A program made the translations under genes and the position numbers. 64,000 nucleotides of DNA. Source: Gallionella sp. (lineage in GTDB: Bacteria > Pseudomonadota > Gammaproteobacteria > Burkholderiales > Gallionellaceae). The DNA is taken from positions 1 to 64,000 of the forward strand of contig JADGRL010000008.1 of NCBI GenBank assembly GCA_017880865.1. The letters are read 5' to 3'. Below, piece after piece: positions 8,001 to 17,904 of the stretch (within the stretch, counting starts at the first letter, position 1; each line of letters starts with the position of its first letter). The notes beneath the pieces were generated by a model. The model did no database searches. It had not been told where the DNA came from and saw only the letters and a list, made by a program, of their open reading frames with translations.

Positions 8001-9721
8001 GCTTCACAATACACGGAATTGCGGTCTCCAGCGGCATCGCCATCGGCCGTGCGCATCTGATTTCGCATACCTCGCTGGAGGTGGCGCATTACGTGCTGCC
8101 CAAACAATTTCTCGATGAAGAGATCGCGCGTTTTGATGCCGCGTTGCGATCCACGCGTGAAGAGTTTGCGAATCTGCGCAGCAATCGTCCGAGCCATGCC
8201 GCCGCCGAGTTTGATGCCTTCCTCGAATTGCATCAGATGATACTGGACGATCCGCTGCTGAGCGTCGCGCCGCGCGAAATGATCGCCAGCGAATATTGCA
8301 ATGCCGAATGGGCGCTCAAGACGCAGACTGAGACGCTGGTTGCGCAGTTCAACGAGTTTGAAGACGCCTATTTGCGCGAGCGCCAGACCGATGTGACCCA
8401 GGTAGCCGAACGCTTGCTCAAGCAATTGCTCGGGCAACCCGGCCACCAGCCGCCACCGGCGCGTCACGATGTCGAGACGATTCTGGTGGCGCATGATCTG
8501 AGCCCCGCCGATCTGATCCAGTTCAAGCCGCACCAATATGCCGCATTCATTACCGATGTGGGCGGCGCGACATCTCATACTGCTATCGTCGCGCGTAGCC
8601 TGAACACGCCGTGCGTGGTGGGTCTGCATCATGCCCGCGAACTGATTCGTGAAGACGATCTGCTGATCCTGGACGGTGAGCAGGGCGTGCTGATCGTCAA
8701 TCCAGACAAGCTGATACTCGCCGAATACAAACTGCGCCAAAGTTCATGGGAGCTGGAGCGCAAGAAACTCAAGCGCCTGCGCACCGCGCGCGCCAATACG
8801 CTGGATGGCACGATCATCGAGTTGCATGCCAACATCGAAAAGCCTGGGGACATCGCCGATGTGAAAGAAAATGGCGCAACCGGCGTCGGTTTATTTCGCA
8901 GCGAATTCCTGTATCTGAACCGTGACCATTTGCCGGATGAGGAAGAACAGTTCGAAGCCTATCGCGCGGCGGCAGCCGGCATGGAAGGTCAACCCGTCAC
9001 GATACGCACCTTCGATCTGGGCGGCGACAAGCAACTGAATGGGACCAAACGCGTCGCCAATAATCCGGCGTTGGGGTTGCGCGCGATTCGTTTTTGTCTG
9101 GCCGAGCCGCAATTATTTCGCACCCAGTTACGTGCGCTGCTGCGTGCCACGCATTATGGCAACGTCAAGATTCTGATACCGATGCTGTCCAGCGTCTCTG
9201 AACTCAACCAGACTTTGCAGTTCATCGCCGCGACCAAACAAAGCTTGGATGATGAAGGCATCCCGTATGACCGCGAGGTGAAAATCGGCGGCATGATCGA
9301 AATACCCGCCGCAGCTCTGGCGCTCAATGTGTTCGCCAGGAGGTTGGACTTTCTGTCCATCGGCACCAATGACTTGATCCAATACACGCTGGCGATTGAC
9401 CGCACCGATGAGGAAGTCGCGCATCTTTACGACCCACTGCATCCCGCCGTGCTGCACTTGCTATCGCAAATCATAGGCACCTCCAACAAACTTGGCGTAC
9501 CGATTTCCGTGTGCGGTGAAATGGCCGGTGAGCTGGCTTATACTCGCCTGTTGCTGGGTTTTGGCTTACGTCAGTTTTCGATGTTCTCGGCGCAAGTGCC
9601 CAACATCAAACAGCGTGTGCTCACCACCAGCCTGCCGGAAATCGCGATCATTACCCAGAAGATATTGCGCGCCGATGACCCGCTGAAAATTCGCGAGTTG
9701 TTGTACAGGCTCAATGCCTAG
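7997..9721 (+). CDS. ptsI: Phosphoenolpyruvate-protein phosphotransferase, PTS enzyme I
   Basis: A 574-residue enzyme I of normal length. It transfers phosphate from phosphoenolpyruvate to HPr. Visible landmarks are the N-terminal HPr-binding helices, the phosphohistidine motif GGATSHTAIVAR near residue 190, the PEP-binding region with GVGLFRSEFLY near 295 and FDLGGDKQ near 340, and the late SIGTNDLIQYTLAIDR and SVCGEMAG motifs near 455 and 505. Its start overlaps the ptsH stop by four bases. The operon gshA-apbE-small protein-EIIA-ptsH-ptsI ends here, converging on apaH after 27 bases without an obvious hairpin terminator. Confidence 0.96.
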   Translation: MSFTIHGIAVSSGIAIGRAHLISHTSLEVAHYVLPKQFLDEEIARFDAALRSTREEFANLRSNRPSHAAAEFDAFLELHQMILDDPLLSVAPREMIASEYCNAEWALKTQTETLVAQFNEFEDAYLRERQTDVTQVAERLLKQLLGQPGHQPPPARHDVETILVAHDLSPADLIQFKPHQYAAFITDVGGATSHTAIVARSLNTPCVVGLHHARELIREDDLLILDGEQGVLIVNPDKLILAEYKLRQSSWELERKKLKRLRTARANTLDGTIIELHANIEKPGDIADVKENGATGVGLFRSEFLYLNRDHLPDEEEQFEAYRAAAAGMEGQPVTIRTFDLGGDKQLNGTKRVANNPALGLRAIRFCLAEPQLFRTQLRALLRATHYGNVKILIPMLSSVSELNQTLQFIAATKQSLDDEGIPYDREVKIGGMIEIPAAALALNVFARRLDFLSIGTNDLIQYTLAIDRTDEEVAHLYDPLHPAVLHLLSQIIGTSNKLGVPISVCGEMAGELAYTRLLLGFGLRQFSMFSAQVPNIKQRVLTTSLPEIAIITQKILRADDPLKIRELLYRLNA

Positions 9722-9748
9722 CAGAGGTTCTTGATCGAAGAGACGCGC

Positions 9749-10570
9749 CTACCAATGCTTTGCCACCGGATTATTGCAACTCACCTGAAATAGCTTCCGG
9801 TCTTCGAGCCGGATCGCGCTCATCGGACCACCCCACAGACAGCCCGTATCCAGCGCAATCACTTTTTTATTGAGCAGCAAGCCGAGCGCAGACCAGTGGC
9901 CGAAGATTACGGTGGCGTCGCGGCTGGCGCGTTTGGGCACGTCGAACCACGGCAGATAGCCTGCGGGGATATTCTGCACTTCACTTTTGAATTTGAATTC
10001 CATCTCGCCCACTTTGGTGCAGATGCGCAGCCGGGTGAGGGCGTTGACGATCACGCGCAGACGTTTGTTGCCGGAAAGGCCATCGTCCCAGTGATGAGGG
10101 GCGTTGCCGTACATGTGCGCAAGGAAGGCGGCATAATCATCGCCGCGTAACGCCGCTTCGACTTCACGCGCGAGGCTCTTTGCCTGTGCCACATTCCATT
10201 GCGGCAGCAGGCCGGCATGGACGAGAACATATCCGTCTTGCGCATGCAGCAGGCGCTGGTTGCGCAGCCAATGCAACAGTTCGTCGCGATCTGGCGCATT
10301 GAGAATCTCATCGAGCGTGTCGTTGCGGTTCAGTTCCGCTGCACCTTCCGAAACGGCGAGCAAATGCAGGTCGTGGTTGCCCAGCACGGTTATCGCGCTG
10401 TCGCCCAGCGATTTGACCAAGCGTAGCACCGCAAGAGAATCCGGCCCGCGATTCACCAGATCTCCGACCAGCCACAGCTGATCTGCCGCCGGATCAAATT
10501 CAATTTGATCGAGCAACTGCACCAACTCGGCATGACATCCTTGAACGTCGCCCACCGCATAAATCGCCAT
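9749..10570 (-). CDS. apaH: Symmetrical bis(5'-nucleosyl)-tetraphosphatase ApaH
   Basis: A 273-residue metallophosphoesterase that splits Ap4A into two ADP and also removes NpnN caps from RNA. The catalytic metal motifs appear in order: GDVQGCH (residues 7-13), GDLVNRGPDS (near 36) and GNHDLHLLA (near 64), then the ApaH-specific C-terminal part with FGHWSALG and ALDTGCLWGG. Length and start (ATG at 10568-10570) match the family. It is a single gene converging on ptsI. Confidence 0.95.
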   Translation of the reverse strand: MAIYAVGDVQGCHAELVQLLDQIEFDPAADQLWLVGDLVNRGPDSLAVLRLVKSLGDSAITVLGNHDLHLLAVSEGAAELNRNDTLDEILNAPDRDELLHWLRNQRLLHAQDGYVLVHAGLLPQWNVAQAKSLAREVEAALRGDDYAAFLAHMYGNAPHHWDDGLSGNKRLRVIVNALTRLRICTKVGEMEFKFKSEVQNIPAGYLPWFDVPKRASRDATVIFGHWSALGLLLNKKVIALDTGCLWGGPMSAIRLEDRKLFQVSCNNPVAKHW

Positions 10571-10700
10571 CGCGTTTCTCCGCCGTGTTTATCTGAAAAG
10601 TAGCGTATCAGAATCTTGTGCCGTGCCGATAAAAACCATCGATTTTTTCACATCGTCGATCTTCAGAACCCTACAACCAGCGCCACCGCAACAACACCGC

Positions 10701-11615
10701 TTAGTTGCCCTTACTCCACTTCCCTTTTCCCGGCATGGGATCCCAGGCCTCGATGTCTTCCAGCGGGTAGCTATATCGTAGCGCATAACCCACGCGGCGC
10801 AATTTACCCAACCAGGATGCACGCACGCAGTTGTGGGGGTTAGCTGCGGTATTACCGCGATCAGGATTTCTGAGTGTAGGCATATAGAGCCGATGAAATT
10901 CGATTTGGGTGATACCCCACTTCATCACGAAGATGCGTCCACCCAGATTATGTTTGATGCGTCCGGTGCTTTTGCAGCCGAAATGGTAGAAGCGGCTCGC
11001 ACCGACGATACGGAAATTTCGACATCCGGCCACACAGAATTTCATCAACAGGTCGTCATCGCTGCTCATGCCAGGCGAAAACTCCAGACTGTATCCGCCG
11101 ACCATGCTCCACCATTTTTTATGCGCCAAGGTTGGCTGCGCGGCCACGCCCTCCTTGTCTCCCCGGCTATCTTCCAAATAATGCTGCAAGAATTTCACTT
11201 CATCAAACGCGGCAGGTGATTCGCCGAAATTTTGTTTGATGATGATGTCGTTGCCACCGTTCTCCGGCTGAATCAAGGTGCCGAAGAACAATGCGAGATC
11301 GGTATCTACCGATTCGATTGCATCGACAAATGCCGCGTCCCATCCGGGTGCGGCCACCATGTCGTCGTTCATATACAACACCCAGTCATGCTTGGCCTGC
11401 GCCACCAAATGGTTCACCGATAAGCAAACTCCGACATTCTTGGTTGACTGCGTGTATTTGATACCTTGCGACTTGACCCACTCCAGCGAGCCATCTGAGC
11501 CATCGTTCAGGTGCACCAATATCTCGTGCTCGAACCCGGAATGCTTCTTCAGGCTCTCCACGCAGAGCTTCAAATATGCGAGGTTGTTCCAACTGGGAAT
11601 GACGATACTAAACAT
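10701..11615 (-). CDS. Family 2 glycosyltransferase (paralogue of the gene at 25135)
   Basis: A 304-residue GT-A fold enzyme. The N-terminus FSIVIPSWNNLAYL and the NDGSDGS motif are typical of GT2, and YMNDDM near residue 80 supplies the acidic metal/nucleotide-sugar site. A C-terminal half with GGYSLEFSPGMSSDDD and STGRIKHNLGG is shared almost motif for motif with the plus-strand gene at 25135-25974. No membrane segment is seen, so it would act on the cytoplasmic face on a lipid-linked acceptor. It is monocistronic on the minus strand. Sugar and acceptor cannot be told from the sequence. Confidence 0.85.
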   Translation of the reverse strand: MFSIVIPSWNNLAYLKLCVESLKKHSGFEHEILVHLNDGSDGSLEWVKSQGIKYTQSTKNVGVCLSVNHLVAQAKHDWVLYMNDDMVAAPGWDAAFVDAIESVDTDLALFFGTLIQPENGGNDIIIKQNFGESPAAFDEVKFLQHYLEDSRGDKEGVAAQPTLAHKKWWSMVGGYSLEFSPGMSSDDDLLMKFCVAGCRNFRIVGASRFYHFGCKSTGRIKHNLGGRIFVMKWGITQIEFHRLYMPTLRNPDRGNTAANPHNCVRASWLGKLRRVGYALRYSYPLEDIEAWDPMPGKGKWSKGN

Positions 11616-11794
11616 AATGATCGTGCCTATTCAAATTTATGCGTGGTGATTATTTAATCAAGCTGCCAACCAGAATCCTACCGTTAAACTATAGAACTGC
11701 TGTATTTGTCAGGTACTTTTGTGACAACGGTAATTTTGGCTCAGAAAAATAGCGGCAGGCAGGACGGCCATCGCTTAACGCGGTGCGCGAATGC

Positions 11795-12868
11795 TCATTT
11801 AAAATCATTCTCAAATATGTCGCGATATATGGCCTCATATTCTTTGGCGACATCGCGCCAACCGCGTTCGAATTGCGGCACGGCTTCGCTACGGCTCAAT
11901 TGCTGTTCAACTGCGCGAACCCACGTTCCGAGCGATGCAGAAAGCGGCAGCACTGCACCTGAATCTGGCTTCACATGCACCTCTGCGCCGCACACATCAG
12001 AAATCACCACGGGCACTTTGGCCGCCATCGCTTCGCTAATGACCATGCCATAAGGTTCTGCTTTGGCGGGGTGCAGCAACACATCAAACTCGGCGTAATG
12101 AGCCTGGTTGCTCCAGCCCATCAATTGATAGCCTCCTTGCCAGCCAGTGAACAAATGTTTCACATCGGCAGCAGCAGGACCCAGCACCCAGAATTGCAAA
12201 TTGGGGCGTGTGCGGCGCAATTCCGCAACGATTGCGACGGCCAAAGGCAGCCCCTTGCGCTGCCACTCTTTGCCGACGAACCCGATGATGCCGCCATCGG
12301 CGGGAACGCTTCGAGGCTCGCGCAACGCACTTGATGCCACGCCCGGCATGATCGGCTCAGTCAGCTTATGCGCGAACTCAGGATAGTAATGCACCAACTG
12401 TTGTTTGATGAACTGCGAATTCGGTACGATGTGCTGAGGGGTAGTTAATTCACGACGCTCCAGAAACAACTGCATCGCAACACGCACCGAAATCAAACGC
12501 CACCAAGACCTTTCAAAAATCGTCGCAAAGGGCGGACTATGAAACGTAGTAAGGTGATGTGAGTCCAATCGTTCATGACTGTGAATCAGCCAATCAGGAT
12601 GGGGGTTGTCAGCCAACCAACGTGCGACGCGCTTACTGAACCGCAGCAACGATATCCAGCGCGGACGCGGCGCAATCTCACCGAGCTCATACACCGCGAT
12701 GCCTTCGGGTTTCTCGACATGGCATCGTTCGCAAATCACGGTAACCGGATAACCGAGCTGCTGGAGCTGACTTGTTAATTCCCAAACGTAGCGCTCCATA
12801 CCTCCTACCGGGCCGTAGCGGCGCACCACGTGGATCAATCCGAATCTAGGGGGGGAGTCAATTTTCAT
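11795..12868 (-). CDS. Family 4 glycosyltransferase (GT-B)
   Basis: A 357-residue retaining transferase of the GT4 type. The N-terminal Rossmann domain starts with FGLIHVVRRYGPVGGMERYVWEL (the glycine-rich GGMER acceptor loop). The C-terminal domain has IGFVGKEWQRKGL and the donor-binding E-x7-E segment in AEPYGMVISEAMAAKVPVVISD. The size and the position near msbA suit an LPS-core or glycan sugar transferase. The ATG at 12866-12868 is the start; msbA diverges on the other strand. The donor is unknown. Confidence 0.85.
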   Translation of the reverse strand: MKIDSPPRFGLIHVVRRYGPVGGMERYVWELTSQLQQLGYPVTVICERCHVEKPEGIAVYELGEIAPRPRWISLLRFSKRVARWLADNPHPDWLIHSHERLDSHHLTTFHSPPFATIFERSWWRLISVRVAMQLFLERRELTTPQHIVPNSQFIKQQLVHYYPEFAHKLTEPIMPGVASSALREPRSVPADGGIIGFVGKEWQRKGLPLAVAIVAELRRTRPNLQFWVLGPAAADVKHLFTGWQGGYQLMGWSNQAHYAEFDVLLHPAKAEPYGMVISEAMAAKVPVVISDVCGAEVHVKPDSGAVLPLSASLGTWVRAVEQQLSRSEAVPQFERGWRDVAKEYEAIYRDIFENDFK

Positions 12869-13038
12869 CGTTATGATTAGCTAAAATATATTCCACGCAT
12901 AACGATACCGGAAAACGTCATGAGTGACATCATTACTTCGCTCTACCCCAGCTTTTGTAATTGTAGCGTAACGACAAAATCTGCCTCAACTGACATCGGT
13001 AGCTGCTGGAGAGGGTGTTTTCTGCTAAAGTGCGCGCC

Positions 13039-14787
13039 ATGAATCTTACCAGCACCCAGCTTTATTTACGCCTTCTCGGTTACGTCAAACCTTATTGGCG
13101 CACCTTTGCGATATCCATCCTTGCCATGGTGGTGACAGCGGCAACCGAACCGTTGCTGCCGGCATTGCTCAAACCCATGCTGGATGGCACTTTCATTCAC
13201 AAGGATGATACCGTGATGCGGCTTGCGCCGCTGTTTATTTTAGTGATTTTTTTCGTGCGTGGGGTCGCTTCATTCGTCGGCACTTATGCCATCGGTTGGG
13301 TCGGCAACAAAGTTGTCATGGATTTACGCGATGAAATGTTTCACAAGTTACTCACCTTACCAACGCGCTATTACGACGATCACGCCACTGGCAACCTCAT
13401 TTCAAAGCTGACGTTTGACGTGACACAAGTAACCGCTGCTGCCACCAACGTTGTGACGGTTTCAATACGCGACTCCATCATCATCGTCGGTCTGCTAGGG
13501 TGGTTGTTCTACCTCAACTGGAAGCTCACGCTGCTCAGTTTGGTGATGCTACCTATCATTGCACTGATTTTGAGAGTCATCAACGCTCGCTTGCGTAATG
13601 CGAGCCGCGATTCTCAACGCGCGATGGGCGATATCACACAGGTGATCGAGGAGAGCGTTGCCGCGCATAAAGTAGTCAAACTGTTTGGCGGACAACACTA
13701 TGAGAGCGCCCGCTTTAACGACCAAATCAACTGGGTGCGCCGCCACACCATGAAACAGACGATCGCAGCTGCGGCCAATGTGCCCATCGTGCAAATGATC
13801 GCCGCCATTGCGCTATCCATCATTGTTTATCTCGCTACCGTACAATCGCGCAGCGATGAAACCACGGTGGGCGGGTTTCTATCCTTTGTTGCCGCCATGC
13901 TGATGCTGACCGCTCCGATTAAACGCCTGACGGGCGTGAGTGAATTCTTGCAACGCGGGCTGGCGGCCTCGGAAAGTGTGTTTGAATTGCTGGATACTCC
14001 CAGTGAAATAGATACCGGAAAAGTAACCATAGGACGCGCCAAAGGTCGCCTGGGGTTCGAACATGTGAGCTTGTCCTACCAACAGGATGACCGGTTGGCG
14101 TTGCGTGACATCTGCCTAGAAATTCCGGCGGGGCAGGCCGTCGCGCTGGTAGGGGCCTCCGGCGGCGGGAAAAGCACCATGGCCAATCTGGTTCCGCGCT
14201 TCTATCTGCCCAGTAACGGACGTATCACGCTGGACGGTCACGACCTCGCCGATCTCACTCTGGCCAGCCTGCGTGCCAATATTGCACTGGTGAGCCAAGA
14301 AGTCGTGTTGTTCAACGACACGGTCGCCGCCAATATCGCTTATGGCCAGATGCGCGAAGTATCCGAGGGGGAAATCATCGCCGCCGCCCAAGCCGCTCAT
14401 GCGATGGAATTCATACGAGAGATGCCGCTTGGATTAAACACGCTGGTTGGCGAACGTGGGGTTAAACTTTCGGGAGGCCAACGCCAGCGCATCGCCATCG
14501 CACGCGCTATCTTAAAAAATGCTCCCCTGCTCATTCTCGACGAAGCCACCTCCGCGCTTGACAGCGAATCAGAACGCCATGTTCAGGCCGCATTGGAAAC
14601 CTTGATGCGAGGACGCACCTCGTTGGTCATCGCACACCGCTTGTCAACCATCGAAAAAGCGGATCGCATCGTCGTGCTGCAAAAGGGCGAGATAGTCGAG
14701 ATTGGCACACACCGTGAATTGCTGGAAAAAAACGGAGTATATGCACAATTACACCGCATCCAATTTGCCAACACGGCTACCGCATAG
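13039..14787 (+). CDS. msbA: Lipid A / LPS-core flippase MsbA
   Basis: A 582-residue ABC half-transporter that would flip core-lipid A across the inner membrane. An N-terminal region with six membrane segments (about residues 15-310) is followed by an ATPase domain with Walker A GASGGGKST, Q-loop, signature LSGGQRQRIAIARA and Walker B LLILDEATSALD. I prefer the ATG at 13039, giving MNLTSTQLYLRLLGYVKPYW, which matches family N-termini. A GTG at 13015 would add eight residues and has GGAG only three bases upstream. Position at the edge of a glycan island with waaC/waaA at the other end supports MsbA over a drug exporter. Confidence 0.88.
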   Translation: MNLTSTQLYLRLLGYVKPYWRTFAISILAMVVTAATEPLLPALLKPMLDGTFIHKDDTVMRLAPLFILVIFFVRGVASFVGTYAIGWVGNKVVMDLRDEMFHKLLTLPTRYYDDHATGNLISKLTFDVTQVTAAATNVVTVSIRDSIIIVGLLGWLFYLNWKLTLLSLVMLPIIALILRVINARLRNASRDSQRAMGDITQVIEESVAAHKVVKLFGGQHYESARFNDQINWVRRHTMKQTIAAAANVPIVQMIAAIALSIIVYLATVQSRSDETTVGGFLSFVAAMLMLTAPIKRLTGVSEFLQRGLAASESVFELLDTPSEIDTGKVTIGRAKGRLGFEHVSLSYQQDDRLALRDICLEIPAGQAVALVGASGGGKSTMANLVPRFYLPSNGRITLDGHDLADLTLASLRANIALVSQEVVLFNDTVAANIAYGQMREVSEGEIIAAAQAAHAMEFIREMPLGLNTLVGERGVKLSGGQRQRIAIARAILKNAPLLILDEATSALDSESERHVQAALETLMRGRTSLVIAHRLSTIEKADRIVVLQKGEIVEIGTHRELLEKNGVYAQLHRIQFANTATA

Positions 14788-14885
14788 ACGGGTTAGGGCA
14801 ATTCTTTGAACATCGTAAATATTTATCAGGCAAATTTCCTTAGCAAACAGGGAAAACGACTTGAATCATTTTTAAGGACAGTACG

Positions 14886-15818
14886 ATGAAGCGCATATTA
14901 GTCACCGGCGGTGCCGGATTTCTGGGTTCTCATCTTTGTGACCGGCTAATCAAGGATGGCAATGATGTGTTATGTGTTGATAACTTTTTTACCGGCAGTA
15001 AAACAAATATTGCACACTTGATTGGCAATGCTTATTTTGAACTGATGCGCCACGATGTCACCTTTCCGCTGTTTGTCGAAGTTGATCAAATTTACAACTT
15101 GGCGTGTCCGGCCTCTCCCGTGCACTATCAATTCGATCCAGTACAGACCACCAAGACCAGCGTGCATGGAGCAATCAACATGCTCGGCTTGGCAAAACGA
15201 GTCAAGGCGCGGATTTTTCAGGCCTCCACCTCCGAAGTATACGGCGACCCCGTGGTGCATCCGCAGCCGGAAGGTTATTGGGGAAATGTAAACCCCATCG
15301 GTCCGCGTTCCTGCTACGACGAGGGAAAACGTTGTGCCGAAACCCTGTTTTTCGATTACTACCGGCAACACAATCTGGATATCAAAGTTGCGCGGATATT
15401 CAACACGTACGGCCCAAGAATGCACCCCAATGATGGCAGGGTCGTCAGCAATTTCATTGTTCAGGCATTGAAGGGCGATGACATCACCATTTACGGCGAC
15501 GGCAGCCAGACCCGCAGCTTTTGTTATGTGGATGATCTGATCGAGGGCTTTGTCCGCATAATGAAAACTGAAGCCGGTTTCACCGGACCGATAAACCTCG
15601 GGAATCCCAGTGAATTTTCTATGCTTGAATTAGCGGAAAAGGTGATACGTTTAACTGCGAGCAAATCCAAACTTGTATTTATGCCTCTGCCCGAAGACGA
15701 TCCCAAACAACGGCAACCTGACATAAAACTCGCCAAAGACAAGTTAGGCTGGACTCCTCATGTCTCATTGGAAGATGGCTTGAAGGAAACAATTAATTAT
15801 TTCCGACGGGTTTTGTAA
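14886..15818 (+). CDS. UDP-glucuronate decarboxylase (UDP-xylose synthase)
   Basis: A 310-residue extended SDR enzyme converting UDP-glucuronate to UDP-xylose with bound NAD. It shows GGAGFLGSH (residues 8-16), the UXS-specific [20 protein letters not shown] stretch (73-92), the catalytic Thr/Ser around [10 protein letters not shown] (113-122), Tyr144-x3-Lys148 in SCYDEGKR and [20 protein letters not shown]. Those features distinguish it from epimerases. It heads a plus-strand run of five genes, suggesting that xylose or a derived sugar enters the glycan made here. A good TTTAAGGACAGT ribosome-binding region precedes the ATG. Confidence 0.92.
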   Translation: MKRILVTGGAGFLGSHLCDRLIKDGNDVLCVDNFFTGSKTNIAHLIGNAYFELMRHDVTFPLFVEVDQIYNLACPASPVHYQFDPVQTTKTSVHGAINMLGLAKRVKARIFQASTSEVYGDPVVHPQPEGYWGNVNPIGPRSCYDEGKRCAETLFFDYYRQHNLDIKVARIFNTYGPRMHPNDGRVVSNFIVQALKGDDITIYGDGSQTRSFCYVDDLIEGFVRIMKTEAGFTGPINLGNPSEFSMLELAEKVIRLTASKSKLVFMPLPEDDPKQRQPDIKLAKDKLGWTPHVSLEDGLKETINYFRRVL

Positions 15819-15856
15819 CAAGATTGAGAATCAGAAATTCAACCGCTAGAGGAAAA

Positions 15857-16807
15857 ATGAAGGACATCTTTTCGCAATTAAGCTCGATTTTCACCAGATA
15901 TAATTTTTTTTCTGCCAAGTATCTTTGCACCCATGAAACTTCTGCAAATCGATTTAGCAAGGCATTGAATGAAGCTCGGGAGTATTTCAAAGAACATCAG
16001 CAATTAAAAATTGCACCTGAACTGATTCATGAAAGCTGGTCGCAGAACATTGCGGCACTGGAATCGTATTTTGCCAACCAAATGAATGAAAATTTTATTT
16101 CAAATGGGGTTGTCAACAGCACCATGGTTTTTACCAACCGGAAAGCGCACAAACTGGAACTGAAAAATATCTCAGATGCCTTCGACAAGAATGTGGCCGA
16201 GGAAATAATCAGCAAAAACCTAAACGCCGCATTCCTCTCCGGAAAATCTCGCCGATCTACTTTGATTAACTCCGCTCATCACCTGCATCACCTGATGCGG
16301 TTCGAACAAAGAACGGGAAGAAAAATTAAAGCCATACAAAGTGTTGTTGAATTTGGCGGCGGGTATGGAAACATGGCGCGTGTTGTTGATAATTTTGGTA
16401 CTTGTAAGACCTATTCCATAGTGGATCTTTTGTTGTTCTCCTACATACAGTACGTTTTTTTAAGCACTGCCGCTGGAAATGATCGTATCGCTTTCAATGA
16501 CGGTGTCTCCAAAGTAAATACGAGATTCCACCTCTACCCTTTATTCCGCACGGACACGCCGACAAATCTGCGCGGTGAGTTATTCCTCAGCACCTGGGCC
16601 TTGAGTGAAAGCACCCGTGCTACATACGAGTGGGTTATTTCTTGCGACTGGTTTGGCGCAACCAGCCTTCTCTTAGCATATAACGAACACTGGCAACCTT
16701 GGCATGAAAATGAATTGGAGGAATCGCTGGCAAGCAATGGTTGGCTCATCATAAAAGAAACCATTCCATTTTTACCGGGAAGCTACTATCTTTTTGCAAC
16801 TAGATGA
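15857..16807 (+). CDS. Putative sugar O-methyltransferase
   Basis: A 316-residue protein. The glycine-rich SAM-binding motif VVEFGGGYGNMARVVDNF lies near residue 170, and SIVDLLLFSYIQYVFL about 25 residues on corresponds to the family's D/VDLP-type second strand. This layout is that of the 'putative sugar O-methyltransferase' group (TIGR04371-like) found in polysaccharide clusters. I place the start at the ATG at 15857, preceded by AGAGGAAAA; an ATG at 15824 has no ribosome-binding site. The stop overlaps the next start (ATGA). Its base composition is visibly more AT-rich than the flanking msbA, which may point to acquisition. Confidence 0.7.
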   Translation: MKDIFSQLSSIFTRYNFFSAKYLCTHETSANRFSKALNEAREYFKEHQQLKIAPELIHESWSQNIAALESYFANQMNENFISNGVVNSTMVFTNRKAHKLELKNISDAFDKNVAEEIISKNLNAAFLSGKSRRSTLINSAHHLHHLMRFEQRTGRKIKAIQSVVEFGGGYGNMARVVDNFGTCKTYSIVDLLLFSYIQYVFLSTAAGNDRIAFNDGVSKVNTRFHLYPLFRTDTPTNLRGELFLSTWALSESTRATYEWVISCDWFGATSLLLAYNEHWQPWHENELEESLASNGWLIIKETIPFLPGSYYLFATR

Positions 16808-17904
16808 GTAGTCGCCCCACGTTTCACGGCTGCACAAATATTCTTATTATCCAGCTAGGTGATATTGGCGATGTGGTTCTGACCACGCCGACGATTCGCG
16901 CTATCAAAGAAACCTATCCTAAAGCACGCGTGTCCATTATGGTCTTCAAACCTTATGGGTCACTGCTAACCGCCGATCCAAATCTTTACGAGTTCGTCGA
17001 GACTGCAAGAATCCGTGGATCGTTGTTCCGCCGCCTGCATGAGGGTATCGCATTCTCGCGACACCTTCGGAAAAAACGTTACGACCTTGTGATAGACCTA
17101 CGAACCGGCGACCGGGGCGCGATACTCTCGTTTCTTACCGGGGCGCCTGTTCGGGTCGGTCGTCAGGGGGTCAAAAATCAGTTTTGGCATAAAATCATTT
17201 TTACAAAAATCCTTCAAGACCTCAAGGTTGCGCCACCCCCCGTTCATCCAGGGGCAGATCAATCATTGCGCGTCGTACGTGAACTCGGCATCGATACAGA
17301 AGATTCGATCCCGAAGCTATATCTCTCACCGGATGTCCGCCTGACAGCTGGCGCCTTACTTGAGGAAGCCGGGATTCCTCACGGAAATAAATTCGTGTCG
17401 GTCAATCCCTTTTCGCGTTGGAAATACAAGGAATGGAACAACGCGAAATGGGGAGAGGTAATAGACCGGCTATGGGAGGCACACCGTATACCCTCCGTGC
17501 TGATTGGCTCATCGGAAGAGGCCTCCGCCTGTCAGGAGATCATTGCAGGGCGTACAGGACGCACCTTCAATTTGGCGGGAAAAACCACACTCGGCGAACT
17601 TGCAGCGGTAATTTCCATGAGTTCGCTACAGCTGGGCGTTGATAGTGCTGCCCCTCATATTGCTGCGGCACTGGGAACGCCAACTGTCACGATCCATGGC
17701 CCCACCGATTGGCGCGGATGGCGTATCGTCGACGAACATAACATAGTCGTTAGTCCCGAGATGGATTGCCTGCCGTGCAACATGATGGGATGCGACAATA
17801 CCGGGCAGAGCCACTGTCTTGAACAAATGCAGGCCGACCCCGTCGTAATGGCGGCGGAAAAAATTCTGCTAAACTCTGATCAGGCTCATTTGTTGCCACG
17901 CTGA
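16804..17904 (+). CDS. Family 9 glycosyltransferase (heptosyltransferase-like)
   Basis: A 366-residue GT-B enzyme. It starts with the GT9 hallmark ILIIQLGDIGDVVLTTPTIRAIKETYP (compare 'GDhllttP' in WaaC/WaaF). The C-terminal donor-binding region contains QLGVDSAAPHIAAALGTPTVTIHGPTDWRGWR, equivalent to the D-s-g-x-x-H-x-A-x-A-l-g-t-P motif. The family transfers ADP-heptose to LPS core, although members inside glycan clusters may use other sugars. The start codon overlaps the upstream methyltransferase stop. The CLPCNMMGC-x5-HCL cysteine motif near residues 325-340 is also seen in WaaQ/RfaQ-like proteins. Confidence 0.85.
   Translation: MSSRPTFHGCTNILIIQLGDIGDVVLTTPTIRAIKETYPKARVSIMVFKPYGSLLTADPNLYEFVETARIRGSLFRRLHEGIAFSRHLRKKRYDLVIDLRTGDRGAILSFLTGAPVRVGRQGVKNQFWHKIIFTKILQDLKVAPPPVHPGADQSLRVVRELGIDTEDSIPKLYLSPDVRLTAGALLEEAGIPHGNKFVSVNPFSRWKYKEWNNAKWGEVIDRLWEAHRIPSVLIGSSEEASACQEIIAGRTGRTFNLAGKTTLGELAAVISMSSLQLGVDSAAPHIAAALGTPTVTIHGPTDWRGWRIVDEHNIVVSPEMDCLPCNMMGCDNTGQSHCLEQMQADPVVMAAEKILLNSDQAHLLPR

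Noticed and set aside
7979-8740. A 253-codon minus-strand frame inside ptsI
   Set aside because: Antisense to a clear enzyme I gene; no family similarity.
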